From DASQFY01 sp036397815 (GTDB taxonomy: Bacteria > Chloroflexota > Limnocylindria > QHBO01), in contig DASWIE010000124.1 of the NCBI GenBank assembly GCA_036397815.1, positions 1 to 8,577 on the forward strand: DNA of 8,577 bases, given 5' to 3'. Shown here one piece after another: positions 1 through 6,544 of the stretch; within the stretch, counting starts at the first letter, position 1, and every line of letters starts with the position of its first letter. Made by a program: the position numbers and the translations under genes. The notes below the pieces were generated by a model. That model worked only from the letters and a program-made list of their open reading frames with translations. It did not search any database and was not told the origin of the DNA.

Positions 1-3000
1 CCAGCGCCTCGAGCGCACGCCGCGCCGAAGCTTCGCCGAGCCGGTCGGCCTTCTGGTTGAACAGGTCCCGAGCCCGGCGAAGCACTCTGTTGGCGCCGGT
101 TCGATCACCGTGCGAGGCAAGGACATCGCTCAGGACAAGGAGCGCATTTCCGTGCACCTGCGTCATGTGGGCGACCTCAGCACGTGCGATGGCGTCACGT
201 GCCACTCGCTCGGCCTCGGCGTGGTCGCCGCGCCAAAGGTGCAGTCTGGCAACGGCAGTCAGCCGGACGATTTCGGCCCGCGGGTTTCTGGGCGCCGAGA
301 TCGTCGCAAGCTCCTCAAGGATCGCCGAGGCCTCCGCGTGACGGTCCTGATCGATCAGCGCCTGGGCGATCCAGGCCTTCGCGATTCGCGACCAGCGTCG
401 CTCGCCGGCCTCCTCCAGCATCCGGTGCGCTTCACGGAACGCGGCCTCCGCAGCCACAGGATCACCGACGAGCAGTTCGAGCTGACCGAGGATCGCGTAC
501 GTCTCGGACAGGTTGATCGCCGTGACGCCCGGGAGCTCCGAAAAGATCGCCTGCGACCGCGCGATCGCTGACCGGGCCTGCTCGATCTCGCCGAGACCCA
601 GCCGAGCGTAAGCCAGCCCCAGTGTGCCGTCGCCCTCGATGAAGGTGATGCCGCGTGCCCGGGCCCACTCGAGCTCCTCCTCCATGAAGGTCAGAACCTC
701 AGTGAACGGCATGTCGGTAAAAATGTACGATCCGCCGAGCACCACCCAGACTGCTGCCTCGGTGCGCTCGTCGCCGACCCTCCGAGCGTGCACCCGGGCC
801 TCCTCGAGCGCGGCGATTTGACCCGCAGAGTCGCCACTCGCGATGCTGGCTCCCGCGAGGGTGATCCAGGCTCGTGCGAGCCTCGCCTCGTCCCCGAGCT
901 GCTCGAAGTGGGCGATGGCCTCCTTGCCGACCGTCCGCGCCCGCTCCGGCCAACTGGGATCGTCCCGGAGGTAGAACAGCGCGTTGATCCATTCCATCTC
1001 CGCAAGGAGCTCGCTGGTGCGATCGCCCAGGCGCCGCGCCTCGGAGACCGCTTCCGCATGTGCGCGTTCAGCGGCATCCAGATTCAGCACGTTGACGTAG
1101 GCCTCGACAATGTCCGGCAGCACCGCCGTCCGAGCGGCGGGCGCCACGGCCAGGAGCCGCTCAGCACGGAGGAGCAGGTCCAGGCCGCGAGTTGCCTCGG
1201 CCCGGATGTTCGCGCGCCGGCCGGCGGTTGCGAGCGCGGTACCCGCCGCGATTGCCAGCTCGGTCAGCCCGGCGTCCATCGGTCCGAGCTCCTGCCTGTA
1301 GCGGTAGGCCGTCTCGAGGTGATGACCCACGACCTCCTCCTGCCCGCCGCCCATCCTCCTGAGCCAGGCTGCGTATCGCTCGTGCAGCTCGGCCCTGGAC
1401 CGCTTGGGCATGGCCTCGTAGACGGCATCGCGGAGGAGGGCGTGTTGGAACCGGAATCCATCGTGACCCGGAGCGCTGGCATCGGTAACGATGAACTCGC
1501 GGTGGATCAACCCCACCAATCGCGTCCCCAGCGCGCTGCGGACGCTTTCAGGCAACAGCTCCAGCAGCGCAGCGCGCCCAAACGCCTCGCCAACGATGGC
1601 GGCTCGTTCGAGGATGGCGCGCTCGTCGCGTTCCAGCCGATCGACCCGCGCTGCCAATAGCGCCCGGATGGTGGGCGGGATCTCTCCCGGCAGGCCCTGG
1701 GCCTGGAGCGCGAGCAACTGCTCGACGAAGAGCGGGACGCCCGCCGCGGCGTCAACGACTCGTCGACGATCAGCCTCGGACAGCTCACTCGCCTGGAGAC
1801 GGTCGACGAGCGTGGCTGTCTCGTCCCCGGTCAGCGGATCGAGGTGAACTTGCACGTGATTCGCGCGTGGCGTCGCCCACCCCGGCCGGAGGTCGAACAG
1901 GTCGGGGCGGGCGAGGCACAGGATCAGCATCGGCAGGCCGGTCGAGAAGGTCGCGATGTACTCAATAAGATCAAGAAAGATGGGTTCCGCCCAGTGGATG
2001 TCGTCGAACACGGCCACCAGCGGCCGATCGGCAGCCAGGGCTTCGAACAGTCGACGGTAGGCCCATGCCGTGTCCTCCGGAGAGCCCGCACCGGCGCCGC
2101 CGGCCACCGCCTCGATGCGCGCCGCGACGGCGCCGGCCTCCGGATCGTGGGCGAGGACCAGGTCCAGGCCATCCGGCGCCTCGACTCCATTTCTGGCCCC
2201 GCCGTCCAGCTGGCCGACGATCTGGAAGAGCGGCGAGTACGTCATCGCCTCGCCGTACGGCTTGCACCGACCGAGGACGACGCGGGCCTGACCTGCAATC
2301 GATGCCGTGAACTCCGCGGCCAGTCGCGACTTGCCGATCCCCGGCGGCGCCGCGACGGTTACGAGAACGCAGGAGCCCTCGCTGGCCCTGGCGAACGCCG
2401 CTCCCAGCACTGCCATCTCCGGGTCGCGGCCGACGAAGGGCCCACCGGGAGGAGCAACCGGCTCCTCTCGCAGGCCAACGAAGCGCCAGGGCCTGATCGG
2501 TTCGCTGGCGCCCTTGATCGCCAGCGGCGGCAGGCGCTCGGCCTCGACCGCACCCTCGACGAGCGCAAACGTCTCGGGCCCTAGCAGGATTTCGCCCGAG
2601 CCGGCCGCCTGCTCGAGGCGAGCCGCGATGTTCACCGCGTGGCCGGTCGCCAGCCGCTCGCGCGCCGTGGGATCGCCCACGACGACCTCGCCGGTGTTCA
2701 CGCCGGTCCGGTTCGCCAGCCGGACGCCATGGCGCGCCTCGAGGGTCGCGTTCAGCCGTTCCAACACCTGCCCCATTCCGGCCGCTGCCCGCACCGCCCG
2801 GAGCGCATCGTCCTCGTGCAGGGCGGGAACGCCGAAGACGGCCATGACGGCATCGCCGATGAACTTCTCCACGATGCCGCCGTGCCCCTCGACCTCGGTC
2901 CGCATCGCGTCGAAGTAGGCGGACATCACGCCGCGCAGCACCTCCGGATCAAGACGCTCGCCGAGTTCGGTGGAGCTGACGAGATCGGAAAAGACGACCG

Positions 3001-3115
3001 TCACCGTCTTCCGCGACTCGTGCTCGTCATGGCGCTCGATCGATAATGAAGCAGCACAGTGCGAACAGAACCGCGCCTCAGGCTCGTTGGCGTGGCCGCA
3101 GCTCGGGCAGATCAC
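1..3115 (-). CDS. Zinc-ribbon / class III nucleotide cyclase / STAND P-loop ATPase / TPR protein, 3' end outside window
   Basis: I translated this frame by hand from 3115 to base 1: 1038 codons without a stop, so the C-terminus lies beyond the window. Residues 3-20 form a CxxC...CxxC zinc ribbon. Residues 36-180 are a class III cyclase domain, expected to make cAMP (or cGMP) from NTP. D44 (FSDLV) and D88 (IGDAVMAVFG) are the metal-binding Asp pair, K84 is the purine-contacting Lys, and N162 and R166 (VNIAAR) are the transition-state pair. Residues 227-265 open a STAND-type ATPase: VGRD motif, Walker A at 256-263 (APPGIGKS, Ala in the first Gly position), Walker B at 366-372 (LVAVFDD) followed by IHWAE. 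Beyond about residue 600 the protein is helical repeat of TPR type, for example FREAHRMLEEAGERRW. This order is common in soluble cyclases of Chloroflexota, Actinobacteria and some proteobacteria. The start is GTG at 3115, because an in-frame TAG lies 11 codons upstream and the CPSCGHAN ribbon begins at once. The Shine-Dalgarno sequence is poor (AGGCGG abuts the start). Confidence 0.93.
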   Translation of the reverse strand, partial: MICPSCGHANEPEARFCSHCAASLSIERHDEHESRKTVTVVFSDLVSSTELGERLDPEVLRGVMSAYFDAMRTEVEGHGGIVEKFIGDAVMAVFGVPALHEDDALRAVRAAAGMGQVLERLNATLEARHGVRLANRTGVNTGEVVVGDPTARERLATGHAVNIAARLEQAAGSGEILLGPETFALVEGAVEAERLPPLAIKGASEPIRPWRFVGLREEPVAPPGGPFVGRDPEMAVLGAAFARASEGSCVLVTVAAPPGIGKSRLAAEFTASIAGQARVVLGRCKPYGEAMTYSPLFQIVGQLDGGARNGVEAPDGLDLVLAHDPEAGAVAARIEAVAGGAGAGSPEDTAWAYRRLFEALAADRPLVAVFDDIHWAEPIFLDLIEYIATFSTGLPMLILCLARPDLFDLRPGWATPRANHVQVHLDPLTGDETATLVDRLQASELSEADRRRVVDAAAGVPLFVEQLLALQAQGLPGEIPPTIRALLAARVDRLERDERAILERAAIVGEAFGRAALLELLPESVRSALGTRLVGLIHREFIVTDASAPGHDGFRFQHALLRDAVYEAMPKRSRAELHERYAAWLRRMGGGQEEVVGHHLETAYRYRQELGPMDAGLTELAIAAGTALATAGRRANIRAEATRGLDLLLRAERLLAVAPAARTAVLPDIVEAYVNVLNLDAAERAHAEAVSEARRLGDRTSELLAEMEWINALFYLRDDPSWPERARTVGKEAIAHFEQLGDEARLARAWITLAGASIASGDSAGQIAALEEARVHARRVGDERTEAAVWVVLGGSYIFTDMPFTEVLTFMEEELEWARARGITFIEGDGTLGLAYARLGLGEIEQARSAIARSQAIFSELPGVTAINLSETYAILGQLELLVGDPVAAEAAFREAHRMLEEAGERRWSRIAKAWIAQALIDQDRHAEASAILEELATISAPRNPRAEIVRLTAVARLHLWRGDHAEAERVARDAIARAEVAHMTQVHGNALLVLSDVLASHGDRTGANRVLRRARDLFNQKADRLGEASARRALEAL

Positions 3116-3222
3116 CCGCCTAGCGTAGTACCGATATGCCGATCGCTATGGCTTGAAAGCAGGATCAGCGAGTTCGCGGCCGGCAGCAGCTCGCGTACAG
3201 CTCGCCGTATCGACGCTGGAGC
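3116..3222. other. Spacer between PIN remnant and cyclase gene
   Basis: This 107-base gap lies between two minus-strand genes and should hold the cyclase promoter. Read on minus, TACTAC (3133-3128) sits 12 bases from the GTG start and could be a -10 element, but the hexamer 17 bases further upstream does not look like a -35. I see no strong inverted repeat or terminator. The assignment as promoter region is positional only. Confidence 0.3.
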
Positions 3223-3639
3223 TTACGCCACGATTGCGTCGGCGGGCAGGATCCTGAAGCTCCGACCGCCGGCGGCACGAAGCACGCGGACGTGGCGCTC
3301 GTCCAACGTCAGCACGTCGCGAATGCCGTACCGGCTGGCCAGGACGACGAGCGACGCATCGGCCAATCCGATGCCAAATGACGCGTATCGGCCGATGACG
3401 CGCTCCGCGTCTCCCACGTCATCCGCGTCGAAGGCTTCCAGGCGGTAGACGCCGCGTCCGACTTCCGCCAGTAATGCCCGCTCCGCCCCCACACCCACCC
3501 TGGTGGCAAGCAGGTAATCGAGCTCGGCCAGCACGAACGGCGACAGGACCCATGGTGGGGCGGCGCCGCGCAACGCATCGGCCGCTTCCCGGTGACGATG
3601 CTGGCTGGCGTCTGTCGCCGCCAGCAGGCGGCGCGTCAT
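3223..3639 (-). pseudogene. VapC-like PIN toxin remnant, N-terminus replaced, no antitoxin
   Basis: From residue 4 on, this frame matches the intact VapC at 6957-7376 nearly residue for residue, including SPFVLAELDYLL with the PIN Glu, GLADASLVVLA and TLDERH with the third and fourth acidic residues. The intact protein begins MILLDTSGLLAAID, carrying the first catalytic Asp (D5). Here the match begins only at LLAATDASQ, preceded by unrelated MTRR from an ATG at 3639. Strand beta-1 and D5 are missing, so metal-dependent RNase activity should be lost. The C-terminus also differs (ADAIVA instead of ADG). No antitoxin frame lies upstream, where a LuxR-type gene runs the opposite way. No convincing ribosome site precedes 3639, and the frame stays open upstream to 3750 only as antisense of that gene. 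It could still be translated as a dead PIN protein, but a decaying orphan is more likely. Confidence 0.85.
3238..3629. repeat. 392-bp direct repeat, left copy (PIN gene body)
   Basis: This aligns without a gap to 6963-7354. By hand count there are about 27 mismatches in 392 bases (about 93% identity), with an identical run of 66 bases at 3515-3580 and one of 51 bases at 3292-3342. The match stops sharply after 3629, at the base corresponding to codon 8 of the intact toxin gene. Both copies are in the same orientation, 3725 bp apart. Confidence 0.95.
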
Positions 3640-3671
3640 CCCGCGCGCGACTCGGCCCGTAACATGGCCGC

Positions 3672-5123
3672 GTGCCGGGGCGAGAATCGGTCGCGAAACA
3701 GCAGGCGCACGGGCGAGCGCTGTCGGATGCCGGGCGTATCGCTGAGGCAAGCGCCTACCTTCGGACGTCGGCTGCCGATCGTGGCGAGGATGATCGTGAC
3801 GGGGCGGCCATGCTTCTGGTCGACGCCGTCCAGCCGACCCTCCTCCTCTCCGGTCCGGAGCGGGCCCTGGACGTCGCGAAGGAGGCGGCCGAGATGGCGC
3901 GCGGGTCGGCAGGCCCAGCCGAGATCCGAGCGATCACCAGGCTGGGCGATGCGCACGCATGGGCGGGACAGTACTCACGAGCGCGCGAGGCCTGGACCCG
4001 CGCAGCCACCATCGGCGGCAGCAAAGAGCCATCGGTCCTGTGCGAGCGGGCCAACGCCCTGCTGCGGGCCGGCGAGCTCGACAGGGCGCGGACGGCGGCC
4101 TACGAGGCGGTCGTACGGTCGCGTCAGGCGGAAAGTCGGGCCGACCTGCTCGATGCACTCGCCATCGCCTGCTTTGCGGAAGTCCACCTCGGGAACCTGC
4201 GCGAGGCGCTCGGCTGTGCCGAGCAGTTGCTCGCCGCCACTGAGGGGGAGGCCGGAATGGATCGACTCGATGCCGTGGCCGCGATCGCGTGGGTCACCGC
4301 TCTGCTGGGAGACGTGGACCGCGCCGAGGCCGCGCTCGCCCAGGCCCGCACCCAGATGACGGACCTTCGAATGACGGCAGCGGGCGGCGTGGCGGCGGGG
4401 ATGCTGGCCCTTGGCTTGGGCCAGTTCCAGGTGGCGGTCGATGCCTTCGAGGGCAAACTCACCGAGGTGCAGCTGACGCCGCAGGCCCACCTCCTCAGCC
4501 TGCGGCCGTTCGCGCCGGCCCTGGTCGAGGCCTACGTCCGCCTCGGACGGGCCGATGAGGCACGCGCGCTCGTAAACCAGTTCTTCGACGCCGCGCTGCA
4601 GACTGAGCAGCCACGCGCGGTGGCCCCTGCGCTGCGGGCGCGCGGCGCCGCCTACGATGACGAGGAGGCATTCGCCGAGGCGCTGCGCTGGCACGCCGGC
4701 TGGGGCAACCGCTTCGAGGAGGGACGCACCCTGCTCGCCAGGGGAGAGATGCTTCGCCGTCGAAAGCAGCGCGCGGCGGCCCGAAGCGATCTCGCGGCCG
4801 CCGTCCAGCGATTCAGCCAGGTCGGGGCCATGACCTGGCAGGCCCGCGCCGCCGCGGAGCTGCGTGCCGCCGGCGAGCGGTCCGCCGCGCTGCCGGCTCC
4901 CATCGCCCGCGGGCCGGAGGCTTTGAGCCAACAGGAGGCAGCGATCGTGGAGCTCGTAGCCGAAGGGCTGTCCAATCGGGAGATTGCCACACGCCTGTAC
5001 CTGAGCGTGAAGACCGTCGAGGGCCACCTGACCGCGGTTTACGGCAAGCTCGGGATCCGATCTCGAAGCCAGCTCTTGGCCGCGTTGCTTGGCGACTCGC
5101 GAGACGACGCCAGCCCGGCCTGA
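3672..5123 (+). CDS. LuxR-family regulator with TPR-like repeats, ATPase domain absent (truncated LAL type)
   Basis: The protein is 483 residues. Residues 414-473 are a LuxR/GerE helix-turn-helix: ALSQQEAAIVELVAEGLSNR, then EIATRLYLSVKTVEGHLTAV and YGKLGI, the classic recognition-helix pattern. Residues about 5-400 are Ala-rich helical repeats of TPR type (RALSDAGRIAEASAYLRT, LGDAHAWAGQYSRAREAWTR, LGDVDRAEAALAQA). This layout equals the C-terminal half of large ATP-binding LuxR (LAL/MalT-like) regulators, which usually run to about 900 residues with an N-terminal STAND ATPase. No Walker A or B is present here. The start is GTG at 3672; an in-frame TAA lies at 3660-3662, so the frame cannot extend left. 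No Shine-Dalgarno is visible. The 5' end abuts the broken end of the PIN remnant, which suggests a deletion removed the ATPase part. It may be a headless DNA-binding protein or a pseudogene fragment; the intact frame and strongly coding composition argue it is still selected or only recently broken. Confidence 0.85.
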   Translation: MPGRESVAKQQAHGRALSDAGRIAEASAYLRTSAADRGEDDRDGAAMLLVDAVQPTLLLSGPERALDVAKEAAEMARGSAGPAEIRAITRLGDAHAWAGQYSRAREAWTRAATIGGSKEPSVLCERANALLRAGELDRARTAAYEAVVRSRQAESRADLLDALAIACFAEVHLGNLREALGCAEQLLAATEGEAGMDRLDAVAAIAWVTALLGDVDRAEAALAQARTQMTDLRMTAAGGVAAGMLALGLGQFQVAVDAFEGKLTEVQLTPQAHLLSLRPFAPALVEAYVRLGRADEARALVNQFFDAALQTEQPRAVAPALRARGAAYDDEEAFAEALRWHAGWGNRFEEGRTLLARGEMLRRRKQRAAARSDLAAAVQRFSQVGAMTWQARAAAELRAAGERSAALPAPIARGPEALSQQEAAIVELVAEGLSNREIATRLYLSVKTVEGHLTAVYGKLGIRSRSQLLAALLGDSRDDASPA

Positions 5124-5135
5124 CCTCGCAGGTCA
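5121..5135 (+). other. Perfect 6-bp hairpin at the stop codon of the LuxR gene
   Basis: TGACCT, loop CGC, then AGGTCA. The left arm starts with the stop codon itself. No T-run follows (AAGGGTTTCC), so it does not qualify as a classical intrinsic terminator. It could stabilise the 3' end of the message or be an operator-like palindrome. Confidence 0.35.
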
Positions 5136-5142
5136 AGGGTTT

Positions 5143-5203
5143 CCTCGGATTTGTGGCGGGCGGAACGCCCGTAGCGTTGGCGCCACATTCACAAACCACG
5201 AGG
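5143..5203 (+). promoter_or_regulatory. Structured leader ahead of the small secreted protein gene
   Basis: Several nested complementary segments lie in 60 bases: CGGGCG (5157-5162), loop GAA, CGCCCG (5166-5171), a perfect 6-bp stem; GTGGCG (5153-5158) can pair instead with CGCCAC (5181-5186); and CCTCG (5143-5147) can pair with CGAGG (5199-5203), which overlaps the first three bases of the Shine-Dalgarno AGGAGG (5201-5206). The first two pairings exclude each other. The structure could end LuxR transcription partially, protect the mRNA, or hide the ribosome site. It matches no riboswitch class known to me. Confidence 0.35.
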
Positions 5204-5215
5204 AGGTCCTATCCC

Positions 5216-5473
5216 ATGAAGCGGCCAATCCGCGCTCTCGTCCTCGCACTCGCAGCCACTCTGGCAATCGCCGGGGCAGCGACAGCTAATCCGATCGACG
5301 AACCGGCGAGCTGTTCCGGCTATCTGGCGTCCTGGGCAAACCCGAACAACGCGTTCATCATCCACGAGCTGGTGAAGCCGGCTGCCGACAACCTGGGCGT
5401 CCCGATGGGCGAAGTCATCTCGGGACAGGCCCAGCAGCACAACGGCGGTCTTGAGGCCTGCATTCCCGAGTAG
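5216..5473 (+). CDS. Small secreted two-cysteine protein, unknown function
   Basis: The protein is 85 residues. The start is ATG at 5216, set by a strong AGGAGG nine bases upstream. Residues 1-24 are a Sec signal peptide: basic KR.IR head, Ala/Leu core, and an A-T-A cleavage site before N25. The mature 61 residues contain exactly two cysteines, C33 (PASCSGYLASW) and C82 (GGLEACIPE), near the two ends, so a single disulfide closing the domain is likely in the extracytoplasmic space. The centre, HELVKPAADNLGVPMGEVIS, looks helical and amphipathic. There are no catalytic motifs and no membrane anchor after cleavage. I recognise the general type, small exported proteins with an ASC...G start seen in other high-GC bacteria, but no named family. 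It lies 92 bases after the LuxR gene and 30 bases before a lipoprotein gene on the same strand, so co-transcription with either is possible. Confidence 0.8.
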   Translation: MKRPIRALVLALAATLAIAGAATANPIDEPASCSGYLASWANPNNAFIIHELVKPAADNLGVPMGEVISGQAQQHNGGLEACIPE

Positions 5474-5491
5474 GCCGCGATAGCGCGAGAG

Positions 5492-5503
5492 GGGTGATCA
5501 CCC
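5492..5503 (+). promoter_or_regulatory. 12-bp perfect palindrome over the lipoprotein ribosome-binding site
   Basis: GGGTGATCACCC ends directly before the ATG at 5504 and includes part of the Shine-Dalgarno-like GAGAGGGGTGATC, which is complementary to the 16S rRNA tail. It has no loop, so as DNA it could bind a dimeric regulator; as RNA, a tight hairpin is unlikely. It could also be a chance result of a strong GGTGATC ribosome site. Confidence 0.35.
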
Positions 5504-5992
5504 ATGACGCGTGTGCTGACTGTCACGGTCAGCGTGATCCTGGCCGGCGCTGTGGCAGCCTGCAGCGCCAGCGGAACGGGCAGCTCGTTGGTGAGCAGCT
5601 CGCCAGCGCCGGCCAGTGCATCGCCGACGACGGCGACGACCGCGTCCAGCAGTGGTACCAACCTGATCCCGCCAGGAAGGTACACGGCGGAAATCCCCGA
5701 AGGTGTTGAGGCCTCCTCGGGCCGGTGGACGATGGAGGTTACGCAGGACGCGATCCTTTGGACGAATCCCGAAACGGGATCGACTTTCAGCCCGGGCGAG
5801 GTGGTAGAGGTCACGAGCACCAGGATCGTCTTCGCTCCGGACCCTGGGTGTCCTGACCAGGTGGGCGAGCCGACCGAAGGGAGCTACGAGTGGTCTTGGG
5901 GCGGCGGTCAGTTGAGTTTCACGCTCGAGTCCGACTCATGCCTCGGCCGTAGCGACACGCTCACCACCGCGCCGTGGGAGCCGACGCCTTAG
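5504..5992 (+). CDS. Lipoprotein with Ser/Thr/Ala linker and small beta-rich domain, unknown function
   Basis: The protein is 162 residues. Residues 1-20 are a lipoprotein signal: hydrophobic VLTVTVSVILAGAV, then the lipobox VAAC with C20 as the lipidated residue. Residues 21-53 are a low-complexity Ser/Ala/Thr/Pro tether, typical of surface lipoproteins. Residues 54-162 form a domain rich in beta-forming stretches: PPGRYTAEIP, GRWTMEVTQDAILWTN, TRIVFAP and GSYEWSW...LSFTLESD. C116 (DPGCPD) and C146 (DSCLGR) could form a disulfide, and the protein ends with a Trp-Glu-Pro tail (APWEPTP). This fits small lipocalin-like or immunoglobulin-like extracytoplasmic domains common in high-GC bacteria, but no family name is justified. 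ATG at 5504 follows a GAGAGGGG ribosome site. It probably shares a transcript with the secreted protein gene 30 bases upstream. It should be anchored to the outer face of the cytoplasmic membrane. Confidence 0.85.
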   Translation: MTRVLTVTVSVILAGAVAACSASGTGSSLVSSSPAPASASPTTATTASSSGTNLIPPGRYTAEIPEGVEASSGRWTMEVTQDAILWTNPETGSTFSPGEVVEVTSTRIVFAPDPGCPDQVGEPTEGSYEWSWGGGQLSFTLESDSCLGRSDTLTTAPWEPTP

Positions 5993-6257
5993 CGCACACA
6001 GTGGCCGCGCGAGGCCCGTGAACGCCGTGATCAGGACGTACTTGCCATGTGGTTGTAGCCCGTGTACCCACGCGGTCCGTACGCCTGCTCGGCCTCGCAT
6101 AACGGCGACTGCCGCAACCGCGCCCCGCGCTCGACCAGGCTCATATCGAAGCTCATCTGCTCACCGCTGTACGGAATTGACCGATGATTCGGCGGCTCGC
6201 GCCCATGGCCGGGCGCATCCCACGCGGGTCATTTCCTTGCCCAAGCTGATCCGGAGC
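5993..6257. other. Gene-poor gap between lipoprotein gene and first toxin-antitoxin module
   Basis: With the following promoter, this makes a 300-base stretch with no confident gene. A plus frame from 6018 to 6296 has no ribosome site or protein-like pattern. It holds a hairpin-capable repeat, GCGCCC (6199-6204), loop of six, GGGCGC (6211-6216), with no T-run, and the short minus-strand frame listed separately. Confidence 0.6.
6031..6228 (-). pseudogene. Short minus-strand open frame, possible small gene or C-terminal relic
   Basis: From the in-frame stop at 6229-6231 down to TGA at 6031-6033 there are 65 sense codons. The last 49 use G or C in the third position in about 82% of cases, like the real genes nearby. 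The residues look protein-like: SIPYSGEQMSFDMSLVERG, then EAEQAYGPRGYTGYNHM, ending ASTS. The only ATG early enough is at 6156, which would give 41 residues; GGTGA four bases before it could serve as a ribosome site. Either this is a very small gene or the tail of a gene whose front was lost. No family is recognised. It could also be a chance open frame, since stops are rare at this GC content. Confidence 0.3.
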
Positions 6258-6292
6258 TTGACTCATCGGCATGAGTCATTGATACTTCGCGC
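6258..6292 (+). promoter_or_regulatory. Promoter and operator of the first toxin-antitoxin module, leaderless
   Basis: -35 TTGACT (6258-6263; 5 of 6 to consensus), exactly 17 bases, then -10 GATACT (6281-6286; 4 of 6). Six bases separate the -10 from the ATG at 6293, so transcription should begin at or next to the start codon, and no ribosome site is present. A perfect inverted repeat, TGACTCAT (6259-6266), CGGC, ATGAGTCA (6271-6278), covers the -35 and most of the spacer. It is the expected operator for the ribbon-helix-helix antitoxin encoded next. Confidence 0.75.
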
Positions 6293-6544
6293 ATGACTAA
6301 GCGCCTGCAGGTCCTGCTGGAGGACAAGGAGCTCGCGGAGATCCAGCGCGCTGCCCGGCGCAGCCGGAAGTCGGTCGCTGAGTGGGTGCGAACCGCATTA
6401 CGCGATGCGCGCGCGGCCGACGCTGGTCGCGCGCCGGCCGATAAGCTCCTGGCCCTCCGGGCCAGCGCGAGGCACGCCTTTCCGACCGGGCCAATCGACC
6501 AGATGCTCGATGAGATCGAGCGGGGGTATCGCGGCACGCCGTGA
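6293..6544 (+). CDS. vapB: Ribbon-helix-helix antitoxin of a VapBC module
   Basis: The protein is 83 residues. Residues 3-9 (KRLQVLL) form the DNA-contacting beta strand, and residues 11-22 and 27-37 (KSVAEWVRTAL) the two helices of a ribbon-helix-helix (CopG/MetJ-type) domain that binds DNA as a dimer. The C-terminal part, FPTGPIDQMLDEIERGY, is typical of the tail that wraps round and blocks the toxin active site. The TGA stop overlaps the toxin GTG (GTGA, 6541-6544), which couples translation. Repression of its own promoter through the TGACTCAT repeat just upstream is expected, strengthened by toxin binding. The ATG at 6293 is supported by the promoter position, which leaves no room for an earlier start. 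Confidence 0.9.
   Translation: MTKRLQVLLEDKELAEIQRAARRSRKSVAEWVRTALRDARAADAGRAPADKLLALRASARHAFPTGPIDQMLDEIERGYRGTP

Noticed and set aside
788..2584. Long plus-strand frames (788-1660, 1844-2584) within the cyclase gene
   Set aside because: The minus strand reads through the whole region as one 1038-codon protein with ordered domains; these are its shadows.
3223..3750. 175-residue version of the PIN remnant starting at 3750
   Set aside because: The extra N-terminal residues are antisense of the LuxR gene and bear no PIN beta-1 strand; they do not restore the missing Asp.
3975..5027. 350-codon open frame on minus opposite the LuxR gene
   Set aside because: It is antisense to a frame with a clear LuxR helix-turn-helix and repeats; its own translation has no domain pattern, and long antisense frames are expected at this GC content.
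6199..6216. GCGCCC/GGGCGC hairpin as a terminator for the lipoprotein gene
   Set aside because: A six-base stem with a six-base loop and no T-run, 200 bases after the stop; not enough to call a terminator.
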